Source: Eutrigla gurnardus (taxonomy: Eukaryota; Chordata; Actinopteri; Perciformes; Triglidae). Taken from it: a stretch of DNA of 64,000 nucleotides. The stretch is taken from the NCBI GenBank assembly GCA_963514095.1, contig OY741280.1, positions 9,499,964 to 9,563,963 of the forward strand, written 5' to 3'. The position numbers and the translations under genes are program-made. This document shows positions 23,240-36,529 of this stretch, piece by piece. The notes beneath the pieces are model-generated. The model made no database searches. It was given only the letters and a program-made list of their open reading frames with translations, and was not told the origin of the DNA. Every line of letters begins with the position of its first letter. The stretch's first letter is position 1.

Positions 23240-25139
23240 ACATTTACATTTAGGTCATTTAGCAGACGCTTTTGTCCAAAGCGACTTACAATAAAAGTAC
23301 ATTTGTCAAAAGAAGGAAACAAAGAAACCACAACGTATCATTGCCGATAAAGTAAGAGCTAAAAATAGAACAAGTGTTAGGTCCTCATCTGAGTAACGTA
23401 GTACGTTAAGAGCGACAGTGGTAAGATCAGAGTGCTATAGGTAAGGTTTTTTTTTGTTTTTGTTTTTTTTTGGGGGGGGGGGGTTAGTGGGTCATGCTAT
23501 GTAGAGTCGAGGTGAAGTCTGAACAGGTGGGTCTTGAGCCTTTTTCGGAAGATGGCAAATGACTCTGCTGTCCTGACATTGGTCGGGAGTTCGTTCCACC
23601 ACTGAGGCGCCAGAACAGAGAAGGGTCATTCCATGTGAAAACAGCCAAAATCGGGGTATCATGTACATGACACCTCTCAGATTTTGCTGAAAAGCTGGGA
23701 GAATATGCCTTATGTTACCAAACGAGGGAATCTGAAGTTTCAGGTCAATCTCTCAAACGGTTTGCCCGTGGCGTCCATTTGAATTTCAAGTGCGACACCC
23801 CTTTTTGACATTGGAATTTCGCATTTCATTTGTTGGCATTTTTGGAGGCCCATAACTTCTGTTCTAATAGTGATAGAAGGCTGAAAACTGATCCGTTAGT
23901 TCAGTGTAATGTGTACTACACAATAAGGGGTTAATTTGTGATTTTCAGGAAATGAATAGCCAGCAGTCTAAATATTTAATTGTTTGCCATCACTGAGCAT
24001 AATAATAAGTTATTTCCACTATGTTCATGCTTTATCATCACTAAATTCTCCCTGATCTACATTCCAGACTTCTGGAAAAAAAGTTCAAAATGGTGCATTT
24101 TGACGAATAAAATTCATATTAAGGAGCTTCATAGTCAAAGGTTTTATTTCATTTAAAGATAGAACAAATATGTATCTTTATCTGGTATAAATCTCATTAG
24201 GATCATCAAGTGCCCACGCGGTCATTTGGGGGTCCAAATATGGGGTTCCAAAAGAGTCACCTCTGCCCGGGAGGGTTTTTGGACCCCCATAAAACCCCCA
24301 CCAGTGGTACCATACCCTTCAAATTCATTTTGGCAAGAGCAAAGGTCCCAAATATAACAAATAATCCTGTTTAGAATAAATATGATCATTCATCGTGGTG
24401 CTAGGAGCACCCAAAAAGTGAAAAATAATTTTGGCCGTCGAAAATAAATTGGACTTTGGTGACCCACCTCTCACCCAAACAGTAAGGAATGTTGATTCTG
24501 CCTGAATAATTGTGTAGTACACATTACACTGAACTAACGGATCCGTTTTCAGCCTTCTATCACCATTAGAACAGAAGTTATGGGCCTCCAAAAATGGCAA
24601 CAAATGAAATGCGAAATTGCAATGTGTGAAAAAGGGGTGTGGCACTTGAAATTCAAATGGACGCCACGGGCAAACCGTTTGAGATATTGACCTGAAACTT
24701 CAGATTCCTTTGTTTGGTAACATAAGGCATATTTTCACCGCTTTTCAGCAAAATCTGAGAGGTGTCATGTACATGGGTGGCTGAGTTGGCACGGAATGAC
24801 CCAGAAGAGTCTGGACTTTGCTGAGCGACATTTGTTTGATTTCAGCGATGGTGGTACCAGCCGGCCAGCTGAAGTAGAGGAGCGAAGTGCTCGCTTCGGG
24901 GCATGAGGTTTGACCAGTGTTTGAAGGTAGATGGGTGCCGTTCCATTGATGGCCCTAAAGGCCAGTGCCATCGTCTTGAATTGGATGCGTGCTGCAACAG
25001 GGAGCCAGTGGAGGTCAGAGAGGAGGGGGGTCACATGGGAGAATTTGGGTAGATTGAAGATAAGGCGTGCTGCAGCGTTCTGGATACGCTGCAATGGTTT
25101 AATCGCAGAGACCGGGATACGCTTTCCAGTGTTCTCCAT
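23240..25139 (-). mobile_element. 5'-truncated LINE (L2/CR1-group) fragment, minus strand, interrupted at 23623-24802
   Basis: On the minus strand 25139-24807 encodes the C-terminal region of a non-LTR reverse-transcriptase protein (QRIQNAAARL..., then DLHWLPVAARI). After the insertion, 23622-23497 encodes the ending (APQWWNELP..., FRKRLKTHLFRL) to a TAG at 23497-23499. The 3' tail at 23240-23295 carries the CATTTACATTTA-type terminal repeat and the AGCAGACGCTTTTGTCCAAAGCGACTTACA motif seen very widely in fish genomes. The 5' end is cut at about 25139, usual for target-primed reverse transcription. Only the last part of ORF2 remains, so it is inactive. Clade assignment is from motif memory. 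Confidence 0.85.
23623..24802. mobile_element. Long-TIR (about 300 bp) non-autonomous DNA element inserted in the LINE
   Basis: Ends GGGTCATTCC/GGAATGACCC. The left arm 23623-23925 and right arm 24509-24802 are near-identical inverted copies, and a further GGGGGTCCAAA inverted pair lies near the centre (about 24228-24290). The flanks carry AGAA at 23619-23622 and 24803-24806. Removing the element plus one AGAA joins the two LINE coding halves in frame, which fixes both boundaries. No transposase is present. The superfamily is uncertain; a 4-bp TSD fits few groups. Confidence 0.88.
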
Positions 25140-28100
25140 GGGAAAAGAAGGTAGGTCTAATCTTAACAGTGCATTTGGTCAGTAATTACAGCAGATACAG
25201 CAGATACAGATAACGGCCTGAACTGGGACCAGCGGGCTCTAATATTCTTTACAAATCCATTGGTTGACTCATCCATTGGTTGGTCCATCCTTCGCCTGAG
25301 CGCTTGCTAAATCCCCGGACCAGCAGTACATATTTTGACTGCTGCAAAGTCAAAACCATCCGCTCATGTCGGATCCATTCCCGTTCTCTTGCAGAGCCCT
25401 GCAGAAACATCCCTACCCCGCTGTCGCAGCTAGGAAAAGGCTCTTACTGTCATAGTTAAAGTACCAGGACTAATAAAATGGGGTATCGTGATGTTATAAC
25501 ATCTCATTTAGTTTCTAATATCGGTATGTGCAACACTAACATTAGGCAAGTATAGGCAAACATTTTAAATAGAAATTGCAATTAAGTACTTGAACGGAAT
25601 TGATTATGAGGTGCTTTTATTTGGAGGACGACTTGCTCTACCTCTGAGTCAAAGGCCACCCACAACTTCACGAAAAGAATGTAATGTGCTTAGCTGTTAG
25701 TGGTGTAGGCTGTCCCAATCCTGCTTAACTAAGCACCAAAAGCAATACGCATGGCTTTAGCCCATAAAGAAATGTTTTTCGATTTATTTTGTGACATGTC
25801 TACCAGCAGGACATTTTCAGTTTAAAATACACTGCTCAGTGCCCTCCGGTGGACAAACCTTATAATGGCAACAAATGACAAACTACCTCAAACATATAGT
25901 ATATTTTGCTTTTTCGGTACACCAATTTCTTGTTAGCATTCAGCTGGTTCAACCGTCTTCCATGTGTGCGTGCCCAGTCGACGTATAAATGCTAGAAGAA
26001 AAAAAAAACTCTTATCCGTCTTTAAGAAATAGAGACCTTCTATTTTCGAACTCCAAGATTAGATGGAGAGGGGAGAGTCTTTCTCTAGGCAACCCTTTAA
26101 ATACTACCGACATCGACATGAAGAGCACATTTTTCCAACAGCAGCCAAAACTTACACTTTGTAATGGTCAGTGATCGACTGACGCAATGAATTAGCTCAT
26201 ATATAAGTGATGGTTGTCATCCCTGCCAGCATTATTAGAGGTTGCCTTTCTCGTTTCTCTCTCTCTCCGACACCATTACGGCTACCCGAGCACTCCCATC
26301 ATCATTCACATTCTCCCTGAGATGAATACATTCACTTCACCACCACAATCCTGCCTTTCCTCGTCATTACTCTATTATTTCCTTACCACCTCCCACCCAT
26401 CCCCAGCTGTCCTCTTGACCCCTCCATCCACCACTGCGTCACCACGCTGCCCAGCGAAGCAAGCTTCCAGCGGAGTGGGCCTCATGATTGGGGCAGGGAG
26501 CTAGCCAAGAGCACTGGCCCGGGACCAGCGCAGCGATCCTGGGCGGCCCGTGCCCAGATTAGTCCCTCCTCAGAGTGGCACTGGAGCTCCCGTGTTCCCT
26601 TGGCTCCAGCTGGAGAAGAGGAGATTAGAGCAAGAGGGAGGAGCAGATTGACACACTAGAGATTTCAAAAGCCGTTTTTAGACCGCCTGTGAAATTGGAT
26701 AACAGATTACTCTCAAATGTCTTCCTAACACTTTATATTAAGTAGAACTAATAACATTAATCTAATAAATTGCCAAATACTTCAGCGGTGCTTTGAAGGG
26801 AGAGCAGGGTTGATACAAACCGGTTCTGTTCTCCATCTCATCACCCGGCAGCACGTACAATTCATGTATTGTGTTGGCTGGTAGCTGTGGATGGGTGACG
26901 TTTGTGTTTTTCTCTGAAATATCGTTGCTATCTTCTATTTAAAGCTGGACTAAGTGATTATTTTAATATGCGCAATGGTCAAAATTAAAATATGCAACAT
27001 AGAAAAAGTGCTGATAGGGATACACCCACTGAAAAGTAGTGTGGTGGCCAACTCAGCAGTTCCCATCAGCTCTAACTCTAGAGTTTTTTTTAGCACATGT
27101 TTTGGGGTTCAGCCTCATCAAACCACCTTTCAAGCAGCAGTGGGCAGTTGATTTGAGCCAAAAGCACACCGATAAATCTACCATATACACTCGCCGCTCA
27201 GAACCTTCCAGGAAACAATTTAAGATTATTTTCATTATCAGTTACTTGATTAATCACTTGGTCCATAAAGTTAATCCATCGTTAAATCCAGCTATGAGAT
27301 AACTCGGCCAAGTGATTCAATACAAGGGCAATTAAAGGCTGGTGGAAATCCTATCCGACGGTACTGACAGCCAACCCTCGGTTCTCTTTGTTTTGAATTA
27401 AAACTAAAATCAATATGGAATGAAACACGCCAAACAAATAAAAAGCATCAAAGCAGAAAAAGTAAACACTGTTGAAATCCCCTCTGTAGAGACTCACGGC
27501 CCATGAGAATCTAGCGTTTCTTTAGAATTAAATCAACACAAAGTACATTCATTAGAGGCTGAAGCCAAAAACACCTGCAGCACTCGAAACTCAACTACAG
27601 ACGTTTTTGTCACTAGTGCTATAGGTGACATAAAAAAACCGAAGCTGCTCACATGAGATACCAAGCTTTTCTGGCCTTCGATTTATTTTCCCAAATGTTG
27701 TCACAGTTCCACAGTGTGACATGAGTTGCGTCAGTACAAGAAACATCCAACACACATCAGCACAAGCAACCGCTCACGCTGTCAATCATGTGTCAGCCCC
27801 AAAAGGCATGCTTGCGCCACATGTCTCTCCTCCCACAGGAGCAGCAGCACCTCATCTGCAGTCTTCTGCCCTTCCACAAAAACTAATAGGCGGTGTCGGA
27901 AGAAACACCTACTCATTTTCTGTCTCATACTGGAGCGATCGTGTCATGCTATAAAATTGGATTCTGCTTGGGTGAATGTGTGTGTGATGCATCCCCAATC
28001 TGTTTACAGAAAGTCACTGATTCCAGGAGGGGGGGGGAATCCACAGGCCAAATCGATACAGATCCTTTGGTGGGCTGGATCAATAGGGAGAAGCAAAGGT

Positions 28101-31100
28101 TAACCTTCCTCAGACTGCGTGATGGCTCTCTGCAAGTATCTAGTACCCCCTTAACCTTTAGCATGGCATCCTTCACCGCTGCTCACAGTGGTGCCCCTGT
28201 TCAACCAATCGCAACAGCCTCTCCCTTGAGGTATGACTAGCTTTTACTCTCTGCAACATTATCGCCATGGTATCATCTACCCTCTGACACCCACTCTCAC
28301 ATTCTTAGTTCGAAATGTGGCCCCATTTGTCACAAATGTTTCAGCATTACTGCCTTGCCGCGGCTGTGCGGCTCCACGGTTGTTGATTGCTGGTAATATT
28401 GGTGATGTAGGAATTAAATTGCTGCAGTAGCTCACCCGTGGTAAGAGCATCAGATAAATGGCTGAAATGTGAAATCTAAAAGTCTAAATCTACTTGATGG
28501 ATCTCATAATGTGGGAGATTATTTGTGGCCATCCATCACGAGCTGTGTTTATGACAAAAAAACTCTTCTTTTATTACAGCCATATAAGGAGAGGAAGGGA
28601 GAAATGTGATCGAAGAAAGCAGCTTTGGGAGCACACAGTGTCACTGTTGCTGTCGACTTGTCTCGAGTGCTGCACTTCTAATTACTCAGGATAACGCCGG
28701 ACAAACTGCCAGGGGACTTGGGTAGTGTGCAACGAGCAATCTGATTGGTCAGAGACTAATTTCAACTGTGTGAATGCTCCGTCTATTGATATGTATGATC
28801 ATAAGTTGTTACAAGTTGTTACCTATAATACTCATCATATTAATTAGTATTAATATGAATACGAAGAAGAACTGAAGTAATTTCATTTGACAAGATTTGT
28901 TGGGCTACTTTGCAGAACTTAATACAAAATCTCAATCATTATTAAGCCTATAATGTAGTTCAAATGAGCTCCACTGCTGCAACATCACAGCGATGAACAG
29001 ATTAATGCACCAATACCAAACGGGAGCGCCGTCACTTCCTGCAGGGAGAGGGGGCGCCAAGTCCGGGAGGGGGCTGTTGTAAAGCTATGATGAAACTCAA
29101 CTCTATTCTAGAGTGCATGGACACAACATATTTTTTCCATTAACTTAAGCCCAACCTCACTGGCTCCAAATGGTGAATTTGGAATTCTCTCTCTACAAAG
29201 TCCTCGACAGCAGAAAAAGTGGAAAACAATGCGATGGGATTATTTTAATAACAATTTGACCGATACTTTAGTGTAAAAAAAACTCATGTTTGACATCTGA
29301 GCATACATTTCCACCACAAAATGTTGTGAATGCATGCAGGTAGAGGAAAGGACACTTCAAACACACAAAGGAACGGAAAGGAAAGGAGGATTGCTGCAGC
29401 CATGGCCAAACCGAAAGTAATCATACAACTACAGATGCTGGGTGCAGCACAAAATGATACATTTATGCCCCACTGCTATAGGCACATATATTTTTTGTAT
29501 ATTATTTCTTTGTTCAACTATCAAAGATTTAATTCAATCCGGGCTTTACTTCAAACTGTCTCGCTCATACAACTCCATTCAAATTTCAGCAGAAGTCTAG
29601 TATAATTTACTACCTACTACTATTGTGACAACAAATTACTACCGATAGTGGAGCCGTAAGGATACCAACATTAATACAATTAGTGCCACGGCACAAGAGC
29701 AGGCGGACCATGCTTGAGGATAAGTGGTGGAAAAACCTGTGGCATCCATTTCTGTCTATCTGTGGATCTAACACAAAATTGCGCCTATGAGCAAATGCAC
29801 TTTCTATTTTCCTCCTGTGTGAATGTCATAAAGCTTGCAATGTACAGTCATAGCAACTTAATCCCATCAGATGTTTGTGCTCCGTGTCTTCTGTTGGAAC
29901 GGCTCGGTGTCTTCAAACAAATTTAAAGTTGACTTCACACGTTAAAAGTGACAAAACAAAACAAATCTTAACAGTAAAATATAATTTAGCTGTGCATGAA
30001 AGATGAATAACGATATGTTGCTCCTTTGAATACGTTTGAATGTTGATTGTCACTCTGCACCGCCTTACAAGGCTTTTAAGTGACTAGACATGACATTAGA
30101 GTCAGCTTTCAAGTGACTCGACATTATAGTTTCTTTAATATTCTTCTATTCACCCATTTGTTTGATGAAACTGGAGGTCCTGCAGTATGTGTTCAATTAA
30201 TGTTACTCCTCAGTTGGCTAAATAACACAATATAATAGGCGAGAACAAGGACTGTGATGTATTTATCAAAAGCAGCTGGGAAGCACATTTGCTGGCCGAT
30301 CCAAGGAGAAAAGAACAAACAACAAATTGGATTGTTCCATTGTTTATAAGGCACAAGTACATGCCGGCTGTCAAGGTCAGAAAAAGAATGGAAAAAAATA
30401 GACATTAAAGGAGGCGTGTTGCGCGTGCATGATTCTTGGCTCACAGCTTCGTTTTTACTGATGCAATCAATGATTCTGAAGGTTTACATGGTTAGCAGGC
30501 TTTAAAAAAAGAATTGTGCCACATTACACAAAACCTTCCCTTGACTTTTAAACCAATTATTCAAACGGGAGAATGTGGGTCTGAATGTGTGGGTGAGCAC
30601 AAAAAAAGAGAGCGCTCAAGAATGTGTGTTGAAGTAAAAGCAGCTCGAGCTGTGCAATCGCAAAAAATGACACATGACATTTCAAACTCAATTTCTTCCA
30701 TATAGCATCCTCGCTGTAAATTACCAAACCAATCACCCATGACCACTTATTTCTCCTCCCTTTCTCTTCGCAGGCAACACCTTGACCTCTGTTTAAAAAA
30801 AAAGCATTGCTTATTTCAAGGGCAAATGCCACATGTGACCTTGGGATGTACTCCATGCACAAGAGGTGAAACTAAATCAATGGGTTGCTGGCTAATGGAG
30901 CCAGTAACAATATTTCAGAGAAGTGGCGTTTATACAGCTGGCCTTTCGTTTGACACCTTTTATCTCCAGTGGTGCAAGTTTATTTCTGGCTACATACTCT
31001 TCCAAAACCAAGCTCTTGAATTAAAGAAAACTCTTGAATGAAATTCAAATTTCAAACTTGTTTACGTATTTTACAAATGATGGGATTTCAACGCTGATCT

Positions 31101-33281
31101 CAGCATCATGACGAGAGTTGTGGCCACTAAATGTCAAACACTGCTCCAGTAATATTAACAATATCACTACAGTTTATAATGGATCTTTTGACAGCAGCCA
31201 TGAGGGAAATTAGATTGGAACGGCTCAAACCGCAAGACAGACGACCAAAGTTTGTGATATGCCTGAATTCCAACCAAGCGTCCAGGAGTCTGATTTCTGT
31301 CATCTGGGCAATCGATCAGGCATCACGGCCCCCCTCGAACTGCACTAAATGATCAATCTGTAGCACCTGCCTGGCTTTACAGAACTGTCACGAGTCAAGA
31401 GGGTCAAGTGGTTCTGCCTATCACGTAGAAAATACAATAATCTACATGAGAAAAAGCCTTAAGAAAGGACTCTTCACACTCGTCAGTCTGACAGTTTGAG
31501 GACAAATCGACCTCTGGTTATGAGAGGTAAAGTCCTGGGAGTGGATTCTACTTCGTAGTACACAACCGGGTAGCTTATGCTAGCTAGCTATTGTCTGGAG
31601 ACATCAGGCTAATGCCTCGACAGAACACGCAGGCAGGAGCAGATGGTCTGTGCTATGTAAGCTGTATGGGAGAGCGCCCATCAAATATGCATAACAATGC
31701 CAGCATTGCAATAGTGTCGTTTCTGCTCATCTGATTTGCACAAATATTTTCAATATGTATTTATTTGTGCACAAAAATAACAACATTTACCCAAGCTTGA
31801 AAAGCTTGAATGTTAAATCAAAAGATTTCTGCCGTGTTGCTATATACTACAAGATCTAAAAGGGACTGATCTGAATCAGATGGTTGAGCTCCATACTTTA
31901 CTCTACATGACTGTGGTGATGGCGTCACAGTTTGCCCTGTCCTTGATCTCCCTCTGACTAGTAGATTGAATCATCCCTTATGACACGCAAGAGACTATAA
32001 CATGTTGTCACAAGAAGTCCGTGTCAATAATTAATGGATGTGTCCATTTAGTGTGCCAGTTATAAGATGTTGTAGCCACTTTCATCTGTCTTGTTTGCAC
32101 TTTGCATCTCATTCTGCTTTTTCTTTCAATCACAGAGGTCGGACGTCGCTACAAGAGTTAACTGGAAGTGAAAAGGGAGGCTTGACTCGCTCTGCCGAAA
32201 GCAACCAGTCTCTGACAGTAAGACTCCATATTTACCACCCCGTCATCTGAGGGATAGATCCCATCAAACTGAAGTGGGAGACATAGGGGGAGAGGAATAA
32301 AAAATAAATGCAGGGGGAGGGAAAAAAGCCAAAAGAAGCAGACACTTGTTTACTGGGAGTCAAAACATGGCAAACATGAACCTGCATGAGGCACAGAGAG
32401 GAAACCACACATATGAGAGCCTGCAAAAGTGGATGGCAGTGCACTGGTGCCCGAGAAGACCGCCGCACAGGACGACTACATTGTGACATAGCTGATGTAT
32501 GAAAGAGACTTGGCGCCGCAATGAAGCCAGCCATGAAATTGATCTGAATAGAGAAGCCTTTTAACACACACACACACACACAGTCAGAGGGACAAGAGAA
32601 TGCTTTAAGAGATGAAAACAGGACCGGAGGATATTAGTAAAGCAATGAGAGCTGACCTTCCACACTCAGGAAAGCAATATCCAACTGACACAGAACAGAA
32701 TGTAAATCCACAGCCTCGGTAATAGCTAGGCAGCATCAGCCGTGTACTGTTAAGCTTACATGGGCATTTCCATTCATTCAAGTGTCTATTATAAGACTGA
32801 TTTGGTCGCACACAAGTACTGCCTGCATGCAGCTGGTGGACGCCAGACGTAGTTAGCAGCTAATGAACGTGCATCATCATTGTCCAAAAGGTTTGTGCAG
32901 CATTCAGTCTTGAGATTTTCTTCTCCGACGCCATGTTTTCGTTATGTGTTGTGCTACAGGGGATAAAGAGTTAAAATGTCAATTTGTATGCAAATGCAAG
33001 AGATGGTTGAACACGATATCATGCTGCCTTAAAATGAATGAAATAATTTACAAGTCTCTCTCAATCAATTTATCCTTGTTTTCCTGCAACCCATCGCTCT
33101 AAATATGTTAACTTGCCCTTGAGACCTGCTGGATTTGGCAAATCAATATTTTCTATTGATTGTAATCACTCACAAAACATAAAAGCCATCACAGTGAATA
33201 AATGTTGAGTATGTAGTTCACAGGACAAAGATATGTGCACACAGCAATTACAGATGTTTTTTATATGCATTTGAATTAGCC

Positions 33282-33286
<5 letters not shown>
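25140..33286. other. Long unassigned non-coding stretch
   Basis: No gene supported over about 8 kb. Open frames reach about 125 codons (27726-28103) but overlap in several frames and show no domain. Contains a poly-G run near 28028, (CA)n near 32562-32581 and a GC-richer segment at about 26400-26640. Parts look like single-copy DNA and could include conserved non-coding elements, which needs comparison to test. Confidence 0.45.
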
Positions 33287-33368
<82 letters not shown>

Positions 33369-33480
33369 TATACATACATACACATACATACATACAGACA
33401 CAGGTATATCTATCTATCTATCTATCTATCTATATATATATATAAATATAGATATAGATATAGATATAGATATATAGTAA
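33287..33480. repeat. (TA)n with ATAC and TCTA/GATA sub-runs
   Basis: About 37 uninterrupted TA units, then TACATA, then (TATC)n at about 33405-33432, then (GATATA)n. The Tyr-Ile open frames over it are artefacts. Confidence 0.97.
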
Positions 33481-33965
33481 ATATAATATATATGCATGTG
33501 TCTGTGTACTCTAGGCTTTCATGCAAGTGCATTTCCTCTTCACCCCAGTTGATCAGCATTCTGTCCTGCTTCCAGTCCACAGCAGAGCTCGCCTAAGCCT
33601 CCCACAATAGCACGACAAATTTGCAAGAATATGCTATTAATTTCCCGTCAGAAATGGCAGTCGCCTCCTGTAACAAGTGCTCCTCGCATTCCATTTTTTT
33701 TTTCTTTTTCATTTCCTGTAGTGCACCTGAGACACAAAGAGACCCCCTCCCCCCTGCTGCTCTTGTGTGACATGTCAGTCACACAAACCGGCGCCTGCAG
33801 TATATATGCAGTCACACGTATGGACATGGACTCAGTATCATACCTTGTCTGCGCTCTGAAGATGTACGAAGGAGCAACAACGGATAAGAACGCAAACACA
33901 AAAGCCAGGGGTGCAAACTCATCAGGGATGAAAAAGGTGACAAGGACCCAAACCCCCTCGCGGAA

Positions 33966-33991
33966 TATATATATATATATATACACACACA

Positions 33992-34022
<31 letters not shown>

Positions 34023-34036
34023 TATATATATATATT
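33966..34036. repeat. (TA)n/(CA)n microsatellite
   Basis: Alternating TA and CACA runs, low complexity. Confidence 0.95.
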
Positions 34037-34576
34037 GCATATGCTTCAATGTTATTCCTCTGCCTCACTGAAGGGGGCTGGCGAGAGCCTGGAAAATGGA
34101 CTTCCCTTCCAGTGAAGGTATAAATAATGGGAGACCAATGCCAGGGCTAAAAGGTTTGCTTCAAACGACGGAACATAAAATAACTCGATCGACTCCTCAC
34201 ATTGAAAGACAAACTGCTTTGAAAATATTTGGAACCTCAAGAATAGATTTGACTCTGGACGAACGGAATAAATATTAGCAAGGGGAGGTAGGGGGCTTCT
34301 CACCCCTCATTCGCTAACATTACATCGATATCAGAGTAAGCCTTTGCTCCGTTGATTTTCCATTATTTATTTTAGGTTTTTTTTTTTAATGTGAAGGTAT
34401 GGTAGGTACATTTAACGTTGTTTTCTCGCTTAGATTTTTCAAAGGTTCCTGAGAAATAGACACTGTACTATCCGATAACACCGTTATTGTAACCAGCAAA
34501 AATGGTTGTGATTTGCGATGCGTATGTCAGCGAACTGTCTGACATTAGCACGTTAGCCTACGTTAGAAAGCCTGAT

Positions 34577-35072
34577 GGTACAGACACACCAACTCCGGCA
34601 GCAGACGTCAAGTCAACGGATCCCATTCATTGTCTATGTAGAGCAGGAGCTCCGCATGATGGATACGGCACGTCGAATTGACTGCCCTGTCGCTGTACGT
34701 GAATTTGCATAAAGTTCGATGGATTGAACTTTATGCAAATGCCGTCCGTCCAACGCAATGCCGCCGGCTCCAGAAACTTCGTTCAAACTATCAAACTAGG
34801 CAGTGTTGATCAAATATGAATCCAGATTCTGTTACTGCACTACACATTTCCCGCCTCAAATGTTTTCAGAAACATGCTATAGCGTGTAGTTTAACTGTAA
34901 AATGAGATCGTTTGTGGCCCGGCCGCCATGTTGGAAACGGCAGAGCGAAACTCAAGTCCCGCCCACTTCGCAGGACGTCTATCCAATTGATCCAACTTGA
35001 ACACAGAACTGCCCACTCGCCGGTGCGTTCGACGGTCCGTTGCGTCGCTGCCGGAGTTGGTGTGTCTGTACC
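34577..35072. mobile_element. 496-bp non-autonomous TIR element
   Basis: A perfect 26-bp inverted terminal repeat begins GGTACAGACACACCAACTCC and ends with its inverse. Only AT on each side could be a duplication, so the superfamily is unassigned. The inside is GC-richer than its surroundings and holds the octamer hairpin at 34703-34740. The weak open frame at 34997-35338 crosses the right end and is not a gene. Confidence 0.85.
34703..34740. promoter_or_regulatory. Perfect 15-bp inverted repeat with paired octamer motifs
   Basis: ATTTGCATAAAGTTC, 8-base spacer, GAACTTTATGCAAAT. Each arm carries the POU-factor octamer ATGCAAAT or its inverse (34703-34710, 34733-34740). The structure is certain; use as a binding site is inference. 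Confidence 0.6.
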
Positions 35073-35342
35073 ATGACGTTTTTGAAGCGTACCAACGTCA
35101 CTCCTGTCTAGTACGGCATCAAGGCAGCTACAGACCCGAAGATGACATGATTACACGGGTTGGCCAAACGAACAAGCTTGGAATAAATATTTATGACAGC
35201 TTGCGTTCGCCGATTACTTGGACGCCCCCCCCCCCCCCCGAAATATTTTTATTGCAGATCTCCATGAATCACACAAATGACCTTTTTCGGAACAAAAACG
35301 GCGAATTTCGCCGAAAGGTGACAAGTTTGCATCCCTGAAAGC

Positions 35343-36529
35343 ACCCTAAGCTATTGCAATGGCAGTGCTATCTGACATAGAATAATTCCGAGATTGAGCC
35401 GTCGTTGGTGTTGGTCGTCTTGCCTGCAAAAAAAAAAAGAAAATAAATAAAATTGTTTTCAGGGTTTGATTATCAGAGGTAGAAGCAACAATGGTCTCCA
35501 AACACACCCAAGTGCACCTACACAAAAACACTATTAACAGTGGGTACAGTTTTCACCCTTTGCTGTATTGTTCACAAAGACTGATCAAGACGTCCCATTT
35601 TCTGCGCTGTTGTATACACACTTCACTAGTAACCCAAGAAATATGGAGGGTCATCCGTCAGTGTGAAAGGGTTGACCCAAGTTATAGGATGAGCTTGGTC
35701 AAGCTCAGGACTGGAAAGTCAAACTCTGAAAGACACTGAACTCTAACAGGAAGTTGAGCACAGAGTTTTGAGATGAACCGTTCCCTGGAAGCTTGGGGTC
35801 AGCGTCTACAAAATGTGACCGCTTGCAGTGTTGAAAAACAAAGACAAAGGAATTAAAGTCTTTACACATTAATGACAAATGCATGTCTTCCTGCCCCATT
35901 GAACACACACGACGAACGTGATTTTGACTTGAGAGCAATTGAATGACCTTACTGACTGACGTTTTTGTATGTTGGTTCTCTTCACTTGATATCCCGATAG
36001 AGATTACCATTCTATTAACATGTATTAAGTTGCTAGTCTTTGCACTGGTTACTCTGATGTGTACAGACTTGACCCGGACTTATTCTCCTAAAAATGAATG
36101 GGTATGGGGGAGCCTTTACTGTGGTGGAGTTTCAGCATTTCAGTTAGGTATTTTGTAAAATATTAACACACACACACGATGGGTGGTGAATACTGACTCT
36201 CCTCCTTGTGATATGTGGTAAGGCAAATGTATGATATAGAGCAAAAAACATGCCGTATTGGAAACGTAAGACTTTATCCATGCATCTATGGCTAGAATGT
36301 TGTATGAAGACAGAAAAAGCAGTGCACAACATGGTATAAAAACAGCACCAGCATTAAAGTCGATGACACAGTGAAACATTTTACAAAATCAAAACAGGAA
36401 ACCACTGTGAGCAAAGCATGCGTGCTGACCTAATTGATGAATCTACTATATTTCCCTTAATGTATAAAGCTATCATTAGCTTACAGATAAACACTTGTGT
36501 ATGTCACATGAGTGTGAATCCCATCTATT
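35343..36529. other. Unassigned stretch
   Basis: AT-rich, no supported gene, no repeat recognised beyond a short CA tract at 36168. Confidence 0.5.

Larger units (their letters stand above)
33906..35337. mobile_element. Probable hAT-like element with a nested TIR element and microsatellites
   Basis: The left end is CAGGGGTGCAAACT and the right end GTTTGCATCCCTG, an imperfect inverted pair. Both flanks carry AAAGC (33901-33905 and 35338-35342), shorter than the 8 bp expected of hAT, so the pairing is tentative. Inside are a (TA)/(CA) microsatellite (33966-34036), the 34577-35072 element, a C15 run near 35227 and no transposase frame. Confidence 0.45.

Noticed and set aside
24325..24645. 106-codon minus-strand frame
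   Set aside because: Lies in the right arm of the long-TIR element; mirrored non-coding sequence in the left arm.
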